Source: Rhodovulum euryhalinum
GTDB taxonomy: Bacteria > Pseudomonadota > Alphaproteobacteria > Rhodobacterales > Rhodobacteraceae
Direction of reading: 5' to 3'
Assembly: GCF_004342445.1 (NCBI RefSeq)
Contig: NZ_SLWW01000018.1
Location: forward strand, 1 to 47,175
DNA length: 47,175 nt
This document shows positions 1 through 8,368 of the stretch, piece by piece (within the stretch, counting starts at the first letter, position 1; the number at the start of each line of letters is the position of its first letter). Position numbers and translations under genes: made by a program. The notes under the pieces are model-generated. The model worked only from the letters and a program-made list of their open reading frames with translations, ran no database searches and was not told the origin of the DNA.

Positions 1-28
1 GGTAACGGGCGGGCTTGGGCTTGCTCAT
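1..28 (-). CDS. IS5-family transposase, N-terminal start only (runs off the window)
   Basis: Only the first nine codons are visible, reading MSKPKPARY, which is the typical opening of alphaproteobacterial IS5-family transposases that continue RTTNW. The gene continues beyond base 1. The 70 or so bases upstream hold the end of the element, which cuts into an IS91-type transposase. The call rests on recognising the start peptide and on the abrupt loss of IS91 homology at about base 102; the rest of the protein cannot be seen. Confidence 0.6.
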
Positions 29-102
29 GCCACCCGTCTAACCGCATGGATTCGTGATGTGAATCCTTCACGGCGAGAGTTCTGCAACAATGCCACAGAG
101 CA
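1..102 (-). mobile_element. Left part of an IS5-family insertion sequence
   Basis: The IS91-type transposase frame ends at about base 103 and is replaced by unrelated sequence with a likely terminal repeat around 76-102, containing gagagttctgcaacaatgcc. It leads into an IS5-type transposase start at base 28. Only one end lies in the window, so neither the second terminal repeat nor a target duplication can be checked, and the exact boundary is uncertain by several bases. Confidence 0.5.
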
Positions 103-734
103 CCAGCACGATGGAGTGCCAGCAGACCCTCGATGAACAGGCGCCGGAACAGGCGCGAGAGCACCCTCACATGCAGGAAGAAGTCCGGGCGGCAGGGCAC
201 CCACCGGGTGCCGTCGGGCGACAGGCCGCCGCCCGGAACGATCATGTGGATGTGGGGATGGTGCGTCAGCGCCGAACCCCAGGTATGCAGCACGCTGGTC
301 ATGCCGACCTGCGCGCCCATGCGCCAGGGATCGGCAGCGATGGTCATCACTGTTTCGGCCGAGGCACGAAACAGCAGATCGTAGACCGCCTTCTTGTTCC
401 AGAACGCGATCTGCGCGATCTCGGCCGGCAGGGTGAAGACGACGTGGAAATACTCCACGGGCAGCAGGTCTTCGGCGCGCGCGGCCATCCAGTCGCGCGC
501 CGCCGGTCCCTGGCATTTGGGGCAATGCCGGTTCTTGCAGGAATTGTACGCGACATGGCGATGACCGCACTTGCCGCACGCGGCCACATGCCCGCCGAGC
601 GCCTCGGTCCGGCAGGTCTCGATCGCCGACATCACCTTCAGCTGGCTCAGGCTGACATGCCCCGCATTGGCCTGCCGCCAAGCAGGTCCATAGGCACGGA
701 AGATGTCAGCCAGCTCCAGCTTCGGCCGGAGCAC
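103..734 (-). pseudogene. IS91-type transposase, 3'-truncated by an IS5-family insertion
   Basis: Reading from a GTG at 734, the minus strand encodes the N-terminal half of an IS91-type Y2 transposase. A zinc-binding region gives CGKCGHRHVAYNSCKNRHCP, then ADPWRMGAQVGMTSVLHTWG, then the metal-binding HUH motif inside HHPHIHMIVPGGG. The frame stays open to about base 103, where homology stops after the residues LLALHRAG. The catalytic tyrosines and C-terminal half are missing. An in-frame stop at 747-749 separates it from the preceding recombinase tail. It lies downstream of hipA as part of a mobile-element cluster. Confidence 0.75.
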
Positions 735-746
735 CCCGGCGCCCGG

Positions 747-917
747 TCACTCCAGGCTTCGCTTCACCGTCTGGTCCTGCAACTTGGCCAGCATCTCTTA
801 GGGGCTGACGGTGTCGCGGATCGTCTTGGTGGCCACATGGGTGTAACGCGCGGTGGTCGTCAGCTTGGCGTGGCCGAGCAGCACCTGGATCACCCGCACG
901 TCAGTGTTGGCCTCGAG
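747..917 (-). pseudogene. Tyrosine recombinase C-terminal remnant of an IS91-type element
   Basis: The residues LEANTDVRVIQVLLGH and then TTTARYTHVATKTIRDTVSP form the C-terminal part of a XerD-like tyrosine recombinase, with the LLGH box and the catalytic tyrosine in the RYTHV region. Such recombinases commonly accompany IS91-type transposases. The N-terminal catalytic part is absent: sequence upstream of about 917 is unrelated although the frame is open to 1088. A TAA at 798-800 lies where the family seems to continue (EMLAKLQDQTVKRSLE follows in frame to 747), so the end also looks mutated. Confidence 0.6.
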
Positions 918-1084
918 GCGGCGCGGCTTTCGCCTGAAGCTGCCTGTCTGCCTGCTGCTGCCGTGCAGCATGACGCGAAGGCTTATCCCTTTGAATCCGG
1001 TGCGCACATCATCTTGCGATCGGCGATCTGGTGTTCGGGCTGGGTCTCCTTCCGGGAATGCGTGGATATCCCGGAAGGGCGTAA

Positions 1085-2353
1085 TCATACTCTACGGAGG
1101 CCGGCGCGCCCCGCGCGCGCCTTGTCTGCATCCTCATGATCGAACGCAGGCTCGAGCGTCTTGATCTCCGCGCCCGAGAGGCCGGACTGGCGCATCAGGC
1201 TCTTCCAGTTTGCCGCGATCGTCGTCGCCATGGCACTAGCTCGCGTGACCGCGTCCTCCCGGCTCAGGTCGAAGAACTCGGCCGCCTCCAGCGCAAGATC
1301 GAGGGACGCTTCGAACGGTTCGCCCTCCATGATCGCCGTTTTGAGGTAGCGGTGTCTTTCGGGCTGCGGGTTCACGTCAAAAAGTGGAGAAAGGCGCCAG
1401 AGGTTGTCACCGGCATAGAGGAAGCCATGGTTCTTCAGATGGTCGTCGGTGTTCGTGACAAGCACGGTGAAGAGCATGCGGGCCCACAGCTCATGCAGGT
1501 CCTCCCGCGGCGTCTTGCTGATCTCCCGGATGACCTCGGCGATCTCGGTGTAGGACCCCTGCTCCGCCCCGGACCGGCCCAGGGCCGTGCGTGCGGAGAA
1601 ATAGGGAATGCGTGCAGAGCGCCGCCTATCGAAGCGCCGGATCAGCGCGACGGGATGGTCGGTGGCCTCCAGCATCAGGCGTGCGTCCGGTGTCCGAAGG
1701 CCGCACTGCCGGGCCAGGTGCAGCGTTGCGACCTCGATCCGCTCGACGGGACTCTGGTCGCCGATGGAGGAAAATTTGGCGATCCACAGCGCCTCGGCGT
1801 CCTGGACGCTGGCTTTGGGCCGGGCCCCGCCGATCGACCCCCCGGCGCCAGCGAGGCGTCGCAGATCCTCGTTCGACATTTCCCGCCGCTGCTCGATGCG
1901 CGCGGCCATCGCGCGCAGTTCATCGAGCTGAATGAGGTGAGGGACCGGGGTATGGTTTCCGGTGATCACCGCACCGGCCCCGTCCGTGAAGCGCAGGGCG
2001 CCCTGGCGTGTCGCGTCGTCTGCCAGGGTGAGCATGTCGAACTCGGACAGGCCTGCCCCGTGGATACGTTCCATCAGCAGACGCCCCCAGGCATCAGGCG
2101 TCGCGTCCTGGAAAACGGCCGGCAGACTGTCGCGCGGATCGCCGCCCGCACCCATCGATGCGTAGAAGGGCGCAAGCCCCAGCCGCAGGGTTGGCGAGAG
2201 TGAGAAGCCGCGCGCGTCCTCTACCCAGGACTCCAGGTAGCGGAACTCGGAATACTGCCGCCCCTTCTCATGCGTGAAGTGCATCTGCCCCACCGGCAGG
2301 AGGGTGTCACCGATGCAGACGTTAGCCGTCTTCTTGTGTGAAGGACTCGCCAT
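1085..2353 (-). CDS. hipA: HipA-type serine/threonine kinase toxin
   Basis: This 422-residue protein has the size and motif order of HipA toxins, kinases that stop growth by phosphorylating cellular targets (glutamyl-tRNA synthetase in the E. coli case). The N-terminal region (about 1-120) includes LPAVFQDATPDAWGR. A glycine-rich nucleotide loop, GGSIGGARPK, lies at 171-180. The catalytic loop NTDDHLKNH is at 301-309 and the metal-binding LSPLFDVNPQ at 321-330. All key residues look present, so the kinase is probably functional. The start codon overlaps the hipB stop (shared base 2353), so the two are translationally coupled. The 3' end abuts recombinase debris. Confidence 0.93.
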   Translation of the reverse strand: MASPSHKKTANVCIGDTLLPVGQMHFTHEKGRQYSEFRYLESWVEDARGFSLSPTLRLGLAPFYASMGAGGDPRDSLPAVFQDATPDAWGRLLMERIHGAGLSEFDMLTLADDATRQGALRFTDGAGAVITGNHTPVPHLIQLDELRAMAARIEQRREMSNEDLRRLAGAGGSIGGARPKASVQDAEALWIAKFSSIGDQSPVERIEVATLHLARQCGLRTPDARLMLEATDHPVALIRRFDRRRSARIPYFSARTALGRSGAEQGSYTEIAEVIREISKTPREDLHELWARMLFTVLVTNTDDHLKNHGFLYAGDNLWRLSPLFDVNPQPERHRYLKTAIMEGEPFEASLDLALEAAEFFDLSREDAVTRASAMATTIAANWKSLMRQSGLSGAEIKTLEPAFDHEDADKARAGRAGLRRV

Positions 2354-2715
2354 CAGAACCCGACCCCCTCATCGTCGTCGGTGGGGGCGTCCGTTCGATC
2401 GACGGGCGTGACCCGGCGCTTGCCGAACGTCTTGCCGCGCTTCGGCAAGGACTCGACGGCGCGGGAGAGGCCGACGGGATCCGTCTCGATACGTACGATC
2501 CGGGCGAGTGCATCGGGCTCCCCCAAGGCCGCCAGAACCAGGGCGAGATTTCCGATCCCGACCCCGGGATCGCCAAGCTCGATGCGCTGGACCGTCTTCT
2601 CGGATACGCCCGCGCGCTGTGCGAGATCAAGCCGCGCAAGACCCCGGGAAAGGCGCGCGACCTTGACGTTGCGCCCGAGTTCGGTCAGGGATCTTTTCGC
2701 ACGAAGGTTTGACAT
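2353..2715 (-). CDS. hipB: HipB-type antitoxin, XRE-family DNA-binding protein
   Basis: A 120-residue protein with an XRE helix-turn-helix in the N-terminal half: the segment around residues 13-65 includes RNVKVARLSRGL, LAQRAGVSEKTVQRIELG and LALVLAALG. The C-terminal tail is charged and ends VDRTDAPTDDDEGVGF. HipB proteins bind HipA to neutralise it and repress their own operon. It sits immediately upstream of hipA with overlapping stop/start. Two operator-like sites in its promoter region (2722-2735 and 2753-2766) suggest autoregulation. The tail is longer than that of E. coli HipB. Confidence 0.9.
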   Translation of the reverse strand: MSNLRAKRSLTELGRNVKVARLSRGLARLDLAQRAGVSEKTVQRIELGDPGVGIGNLALVLAALGEPDALARIVRIETDPVGLSRAVESLPKRGKTFGKRRVTPVDRTDAPTDDDEGVGF

Positions 2716-2721
2716 TCTGTT

Positions 2722-2766
2722 GGTCTTATATGGCCTGTTGAACGATCTTGAAGGTCATATGTGACC
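2722..2766 (-). promoter_or_regulatory. Paired operator-like sites upstream of hipB
   Basis: Two similar sites lie just upstream of the hipB start: ggtcttatatggcc (2722-2735) and ggtcatatgtgacc (2753-2766). The second has perfect GGTCA/TGACC arms. Their starts are 31 bp apart, about three helical turns, which fits two HipB dimers on one DNA face. Binding is inferred, not shown. Confidence 0.55.
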
Positions 2767-3096
2767 AATAGCGATGATGGTCAAGGGCGGCGGCGCGGAT
2801 TCTGGATACGTCAGATGGACCCCGCACTTTCACCTGCGCGCTGACCTTGCGTCATCGATCCCGGCGTCGATGATGGGCGAGGGGAGTCATCAGACCGGTC
2901 AGGGTCGAGTGTTCTGTACGAAACCGGTTCTCGCAGGAGATCAGGCGCCAACCCCGGTACCCACTGATGCGTGCGCCGGACTTGAAGCGCACCGAGCCTG
3001 ATGGCGGCGCCTGAAGCGGAAGCCTCCATCGATCATCCCTGCACCCAGGGCCCATCCCACTCCCAGCGATCATGCATCTCGCGACCGGCCCTGGAC
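2767..3096. other. Non-coding stretch between hipB and the protease remnant
   Basis: No open frame with recognisable content or good start signals was found here. The stretch separates the hipBA promoter from the decayed protease and may contain its lost 5' part. Confidence 0.4.
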
Positions 3097-3315
3097 GGGT
3101 ATCCCTACTTCGGAATCCTGGACGGGCTGAACTTAACACGTGGGTCTGTCTCGTCGCTGAAGGGTATCGGCGGCGACGGGTTCACCATGCAGATTTCCGC
3201 CCCCGTCCAACCGGGCAACTCGGGTGGACCCCTCCTGAACGAATATGGGCAGGTCGTTTGAGTGGTCGTGGCGCGCCTCGACAAGGCGGCGATCGCGAAG
3301 GCAACGTGCAGCCGG
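3097..3315 (+). pseudogene. Trypsin-like serine protease remnant with in-frame stop
   Basis: The frame encodes GLNLTRGSVSSLKGIGGD, then QISAPVQPGNSGGPLLNEYG. It therefore contains the GNSGGP catalytic-serine motif of trypsin-like (HtrA/S1C) peptidases of the kind often fused to TPR or SH3 regions. A TGA at 3259-3261 interrupts QVV-stop-VVVARLDKAAIAKAT, where a GGA glycine codon would restore the usual reading. The catalytic His/Asp region upstream is not recognisable. It is called a pseudogene because both ends are lost and the stop falls within conserved sequence. Confidence 0.65.
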
Positions 3316-3596
3316 GGGACCTTCCAGCGGCTCGCTGCGGACATTGGACCTGCCCTGTGTCCCAGGGGCAGGTGCGGCGGTCTTTCTTGAGGGGCCGCCT
3401 GCGACTCCGCGCCCGAGGCGACGACCCGCAGCTTCGGTCGGTGGCTCAGAACCGCGCAGGCGAGGATGGACAGTATGGTGCGGTGCTTTGGGGGCGATCG
3501 CGAGGGTGCGCGGTTTCTGTCGGAGGGCATCGACTGTGAAGCCACCGGTTGATGCCCGCCGCATCGGCCGACTGAAGGCCGGGGGCTCGGCAGACC

Positions 3597-6500
3597 CTAA
3601 TGAAAATCCCGGCTGGGAAAGAGGCGCCTGGCCTGGTCGCGCGGGTGGCGGGCCGAGGGCCGCAGGCTGCCGCCCGCGGGGCGGCGGGTTTCGTCGCCGC
3701 GGCCGTCATTGGGTGCGATCAGCACCGGGCGGCCGAGGGTGGCAAGCCGCGGCGACAGATCCTCGACCCGCTCGGCGATGACATGCACCACCGGGCCGTC
3801 GCGTTCGATCCGGCCGGTGACGCGCAAGAGCCGCCCGGCGATCACCGCCTGGCGGAAGCTTTCGTAGACCCGCGTCCAGACCACGACATTCGCCACGCCG
3901 GTTTCGTCCTCGAGCGTGAGGAAGATCACGCCCGAGGCGGTGCCGGGCCGCTGGCGGGTGATGACAAGGCCGGTGACGGTGACACGGCCCTTCGCCCTGG
4001 CCAGTTGATCGTGGGGCAGGCTTTCGGGCAGGGCCGGGCGCAGCAGTTCCAGCGGGTGGGCACGCAGCGAGAGCCGCAGCGACAGGTAATCCTCGATCAC
4101 CTCCTGCCCCAGCGTCATCGGCGGCAGCGTGACCTTCGGTTCCCGGTCCCCCTCGCCATCCGAGCCGAACAGCGGCAGGGGGGCCGGCGCCCGCAGCGCG
4201 CGCGCGGCCCAGAGCGCATCGCGGCGGGCAAGACCCAGGGCGGCGAAGGTGTCGCCCTCGGCCAGCCGTTCCAGCGCATCCGGCCCGACCCCCGCCCGGC
4301 GCCACAGGCTTTCGACATCCGGATAGCCATTGCCGCGGGCGGCGGCGATCCAGGCGGCATCCTCGGCGCGCAGGCCCTTGATCTGGCGGAACCCCAGCCG
4401 CAGCGCCAGCGCCCCGTCCGAGCGCGGCTCCAGCGTGCAGTCCCAGTGGGAATGGTTGACCGAGACCGGGCGCACCTCGACCCCGTGCTCGCGTGCGTCG
4501 CGGACAAGCTGCGCGGGGGCGTAGAAACCCATCGGCTGCGCGTTGAGCAGCGCGCAGGTGAAGATTGCCGGGTGGTGGCATTTCAGCCAGGCCGAGACAT
4601 AGACAAGGCGCGCAAAGCTGGCCGCGTGGCTTTCGGGGAACCCGTAGGAGCCGAACCCCTCGATCTGGGCGAAGCAGCGTTCGGCAAAACCGGCATCATG
4701 GCCGCGTTCCAGCATCCCCGACACGAAGCGGTCGCGGAAGCCGCCGATGGTGCCCATCCGCTTGAAGGTGGCAAGGCTGCGGCGCAGCCGGTCGGCCTCG
4801 GCCGGCGTGAAGCCCGCGGCGACCACGGCGATCTGCATCGCCTGTTCCTGGAACAGCGGCACGCCATAGGTGCGGCCCAGCACCTCCATCATTGCCGGGC
4901 CCAGATCCTCGACCGGCTCGCGGCCCATCCGTCGGTTCAGGAAGGGATGCACCATGCCGCCCTGGATGGGCCCCGGGCGGACGATGGCGACCTCGCAGAT
5001 CAGATCGTAGAAGGTGCGCGGCCGCATCCGGGGCAGGAAGTTCAGCTGCGCCCGGCTTTCGACCTGGAACACGCCGATGGCATCGGCGCGGCAGAGCATG
5101 TCATAGACCCGAGGATCCTCGGGCGGGACATTGGCCAGGGTCAGGTGCTGCCCGAGATGGGTTTCCAGAAGCCCGAACGCCTTGCGGATCGCGGTCAGCA
5201 TCCCCAACGCCAGCACGTCCACCTTCATCAGCCCCAGCGCGTCGATGTCGTCCTTGTCCCATTCGATGACGGTGCGATCCTCCATCGCCGCGTTCTCGAT
5301 CGGGCAGAGTTCATCCAGCCGGCCCTGGGTGATGACGAAGCCGCCGACATGCTGGGACAGGTGGCGGGGAAAGCCGATGATCTCGGCGATCAGGCGGGTG
5401 GCCAGCCTGACGCGATGGTCGGCGGGGTTCAATCCCGCCTCGCGCAGCCGATCCTCGCCCGGCGCGGTCGAGGACCAGCCCCAGATCTGCCCCGACAGCC
5501 GCGCGATCACGTCCTGGCTCAGCCCCATGACCTTGCCGACCTCGCGGATCGCGGCGCGGCTTCGGAAATGGATCACCGTGGCGGTCAGCCCGGCACGGTG
5601 GCGGCCGTAGCGGTCATAGATCCACTGGATCACCTCCTCGCGGCGCTCGTGTTCGAAATCCACGTCGATATCGGGCGGCTCGCCGCGTTCCTTCGAGATG
5701 AACCGCTCGAAGATCAGGGTGATGGATTCGGGCGGCACCTCGGTGATGCCCAGCAGGTAGCAGACCACCGAATTGGCCGCCGAGCCACGCCCCTGGCAGA
5801 GGATGCCGCGGGATCGCGCGAACTGCACGATGTCGTGGACGGTCAGGAAATAGGGCGCGTAGCCCACCTCGCGGATCAGGGTCAGTTCCTTGTCGACGCG
5901 GGCCACGATCCTGGGCGGCGGACCTTCGGGATAGCGCCAGGCCAGCCCCTCGCGCGTCAGCCGCTCCAGCCGGTCCTGCGCGGGTTCGCCGTCCCGGGCC
6001 TCGTCCGGGTACTGATAGCGCAGGTCATCCAGCCGGAAGGCGCAGGCATCGGCGATCTCGATCGTGCGGCGGATCGCGGCGGGGTAGCGGTGGAACAGCC
6101 GCGCCATCTCGGCCCCCGATTTCAGCCGTCGTTCGCCATTGGCAAGGCGCCGGGTGCCGATCGTGTCGATGGTGCAGCCCTCGCGCAGGCAGGTCAGCAC
6201 ATCGGCCAGCGGGCGGCGGTGGGCGCGGTGCATCAGCACCGCGCCCACCGCGACCATCGGCAGGCCGGTCGCCTGCGCCATCCCGGCCAGCCGGTCGAGC
6301 CGGACCTTGTCGCGCCCGTCATACTGCGGCGCCGCCCCCAGAAAGCAGCGCCCCGGAAAGCGGCGGGCAAGGCGGCGCAGGTCCGGGGGGGTGTCATGTT
6401 CCATCGGGTCGGGGGGCAGCGCGATCAGGATCAGGCCCTCGCCCCACGCCTCAAGATCGGCGCGGGTAAGGTGGCATTGCCCCTTTGCCGCCCGCCGCTT

Positions 6501-6899
6501 GCCGAGTGACAGCATCCGCGTCAGCCGCGACCAGGCGGCGGCATCGGCGGGCAGCGCCAGCCACTCGACCGGGCTGTCGGCCAGCACGAGCCGGGCCCCC
6601 ACGACAAGCTTCGGCAGCATCGCGGGCCGGGCAAGGGGTACGGTGTCCGCCGTGACGCTCTGCCGGCTGGAATGGTCCATCATCCGCTGCGAACGGATCG
6701 CGGGGCCTTCATCCGCCAGCCGCGCCAGTTCCTTCAGCGCCGAGAACGCCCGCACCACCCCCGCGACCGAATTGCGGTCGGTGATCGCGATGGCGTCCAG
6801 CCCCAGTTCGGCGGCGCGCACCACCAGTTCCTCGGGATGCGAGGCGCCGGTGAGGAAGGTGAAATTGGTGGTCACGCACAGCTCGGCATAGCGGGTCAT
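3597..6899 (-). CDS. dnaE2: Error-prone DNA polymerase DnaE2 (ImuC)
   Basis: This 1,100-residue C-family polymerase carries out SOS-induced translesion synthesis with ImuA and ImuB. From the ATG at 6899, the PHP region begins YAELCVTTNFTFLTGASHPE and includes LDAIAITDRNSVAGVVRAF. The palm catalytic acids are in PPDIDVDFEHERR near residue 405. An OB-fold (VTVTGLVITRQRPGTASG) lies near 960-1040, and the end, HPRDQARRLFPSRDFH, is characteristic of DnaE2. The start is set by the ATGA overlap with the imuB stop. The frame is open further upstream to 7031, but that part belongs to imuB. All parts look intact. Confidence 0.95.
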   Translation of the reverse strand: MTRYAELCVTTNFTFLTGASHPEELVVRAAELGLDAIAITDRNSVAGVVRAFSALKELARLADEGPAIRSQRMMDHSSRQSVTADTVPLARPAMLPKLVVGARLVLADSPVEWLALPADAAAWSRLTRMLSLGKRRAAKGQCHLTRADLEAWGEGLILIALPPDPMEHDTPPDLRRLARRFPGRCFLGAAPQYDGRDKVRLDRLAGMAQATGLPMVAVGAVLMHRAHRRPLADVLTCLREGCTIDTIGTRRLANGERRLKSGAEMARLFHRYPAAIRRTIEIADACAFRLDDLRYQYPDEARDGEPAQDRLERLTREGLAWRYPEGPPPRIVARVDKELTLIREVGYAPYFLTVHDIVQFARSRGILCQGRGSAANSVVCYLLGITEVPPESITLIFERFISKERGEPPDIDVDFEHERREEVIQWIYDRYGRHRAGLTATVIHFRSRAAIREVGKVMGLSQDVIARLSGQIWGWSSTAPGEDRLREAGLNPADHRVRLATRLIAEIIGFPRHLSQHVGGFVITQGRLDELCPIENAAMEDRTVIEWDKDDIDALGLMKVDVLALGMLTAIRKAFGLLETHLGQHLTLANVPPEDPRVYDMLCRADAIGVFQVESRAQLNFLPRMRPRTFYDLICEVAIVRPGPIQGGMVHPFLNRRMGREPVEDLGPAMMEVLGRTYGVPLFQEQAMQIAVVAAGFTPAEADRLRRSLATFKRMGTIGGFRDRFVSGMLERGHDAGFAERCFAQIEGFGSYGFPESHAASFARLVYVSAWLKCHHPAIFTCALLNAQPMGFYAPAQLVRDAREHGVEVRPVSVNHSHWDCTLEPRSDGALALRLGFRQIKGLRAEDAAWIAAARGNGYPDVESLWRRAGVGPDALERLAEGDTFAALGLARRDALWAARALRAPAPLPLFGSDGEGDREPKVTLPPMTLGQEVIEDYLSLRLSLRAHPLELLRPALPESLPHDQLARAKGRVTVTGLVITRQRPGTASGVIFLTLEDETGVANVVVWTRVYESFRQAVIAGRLLRVTGRIERDGPVVHVIAERVEDLSPRLATLGRPVLIAPNDGRGDETRRPAGGSLRPSARHPRDQARRLFPSRDFH

Positions 6900-8368
6900 G
6901 CGAATTCCCCCTGCACCTGCCAGCCGGGCGCCTGCGGCGTGTGAAAAAGCCACAGCCGCGGGCCCTGTTTCGTCTCGATCCGCCAGTAATCGCGCAGCCC
7001 CGTGCGCCAGGCCGGATCGTCCAGCCACCATTCCGGCGCGATGCGTTCCGGGCCGATGGCACGTAGCGTGGCGAAGTCCATCCGCCGCCAGCGAAACCGC
7101 GCGGGCGGGTGGCCGGAAACGGCACTGACCGGCTCGGGCGGAAAGAGCGTGATCGGCCGCGCGGGGCCGCGGTGCGGCGGTTCCGGAGCGGGGGCGCTGT
7201 AGGCGGCGGGGGCGATCAGGAAACTGCGCTCGGGGATGCGGCTGTCGGCGGGCAGCAGGCGCAGCACCCGGTCAAAGCCGATCCGGTTGCCCAGCCGCGA
7301 GACCAGATCGGCCAGCGCATCCTCGCCCCGCACCGCAACGCCACCGCCGATCTGTTCGGGCGCCAGCGGTTCGGTGACCGTCGCGCTCAGCCGCAGCGCG
7401 TCGATGCCGAAACCGGCGTCGATCTCCTGCACCCCCTTGACGAACAGCGCCGCGATCCGGTCGGGGTCGCGCAGCGGGCGGGCAAGGCCGATCTCGATAT
7501 GGGCGGTGCCGCGATCCACCCGGCGCAACTCCAGCCGCAGCCGCCGCGCACCGCGGTGATGCAGGGACAGCATCCGGCAAAGCCGGTCGAGCAGGCGGGC
7601 CAGCCCCGCCATCACATCGGCCTGCAACCCGATCGGCTCGGGCAGGGTCATCCGCACCCCGAAATGCGGCGGATCGGGGTCCGCGGCCACTGGTTCGGGC
7701 TGATGGCCCAGGACCTGGTCCAGCCGCAGCACCAGCCCCGGCCCGAAGCGCCGGGCGAGCGGCGCCCGCGGCAGCGCGGTCAGATCGGCGATGCGGGTCA
7801 GCCCCACGCGCGCCAGCGCCTCGGCCGTCGCATGGTCGATGCGCAGCGCCGAGACCGGCAGCCGCCCGACCCCCTCGGCCAGCGCGCCCTCGGTCACGAT
7901 CCCGCCGCCATGCCGCGCCAGCGCATGGGCCGCCCCACGGCTGCCGGCGATGGCGCTGGCCGCCGTCAGCCCCGCACGGTCCAGCCGGGCATGCAGGTCG
8001 GCGCGCAACTCCTCCTCGCTGCCGAAAAGATGCGCCACGCCGGTGATGTCCGCGATCAGCCCGTCCGGCCCGTCGGCCGCCACCATCGGCGCATAACGCC
8101 CCGCCCAGCGGCGCAGGCCGGCCAGCGCCGCCGCCTCGCGCGCCAGACCGGCGGGGCGGGTGGCCAGATCGGGGCAGATCGCGCGGGCATCGGCAAGCGC
8201 CATGCCGCGCGACAACCCGCGCGCCTCGGCCTCAGGGGTCAGGCAGTGCAGGTGGTCGGCATTGCCCGAACGCAAGGTCAGCGCGAACGGCCCCGGGACG
8301 GGGCGGCGGCGCAGGCTCGTGTCGCTCGCCAGCCGTGGAAACCAGATCGAAAGCAGCCGATGTGCCAT
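6896..8368 (-). CDS. imuB: ImuB, Y-family polymerase-like SOS mutagenesis protein
   Basis: A 490-residue Y-family homologue. In the family ImuB has lost polymerase catalysis and acts as the hub linking DnaE2, ImuA and the beta clamp. Here the N-terminus reads MAHRLLSIWFPRLASD, with the usual DxDxFF catalytic box replaced by WFPRLASD. The fingers/thumb region follows (ADITGVAHLFGSE, then ALARVGLTRIADLTALPR). The C-terminal region ends TPQAPGWQVQGEFA, typical of ImuB. The ATG at 8368 is preferred because the family starts there, although the frame is open to 8458. It overlaps dnaE2 by four bases and imuA by 137 bases. Confidence 0.92.
   Translation of the reverse strand: MAHRLLSIWFPRLASDTSLRRRPVPGPFALTLRSGNADHLHCLTPEAEARGLSRGMALADARAICPDLATRPAGLAREAAALAGLRRWAGRYAPMVAADGPDGLIADITGVAHLFGSEEELRADLHARLDRAGLTAASAIAGSRGAAHALARHGGGIVTEGALAEGVGRLPVSALRIDHATAEALARVGLTRIADLTALPRAPLARRFGPGLVLRLDQVLGHQPEPVAADPDPPHFGVRMTLPEPIGLQADVMAGLARLLDRLCRMLSLHHRGARRLRLELRRVDRGTAHIEIGLARPLRDPDRIAALFVKGVQEIDAGFGIDALRLSATVTEPLAPEQIGGGVAVRGEDALADLVSRLGNRIGFDRVLRLLPADSRIPERSFLIAPAAYSAPAPEPPHRGPARPITLFPPEPVSAVSGHPPARFRWRRMDFATLRAIGPERIAPEWWLDDPAWRTGLRDYWRIETKQGPRLWLFHTPQAPGWQVQGEFA

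Noticed and set aside
3600-6509. A 969-residue open frame on the plus strand opposite dnaE2
   Set aside because: It is the complementary reading of dnaE2, rich in Gln, Arg, Gly and His, with no domain. High-GC third positions on the other strand keep it open.
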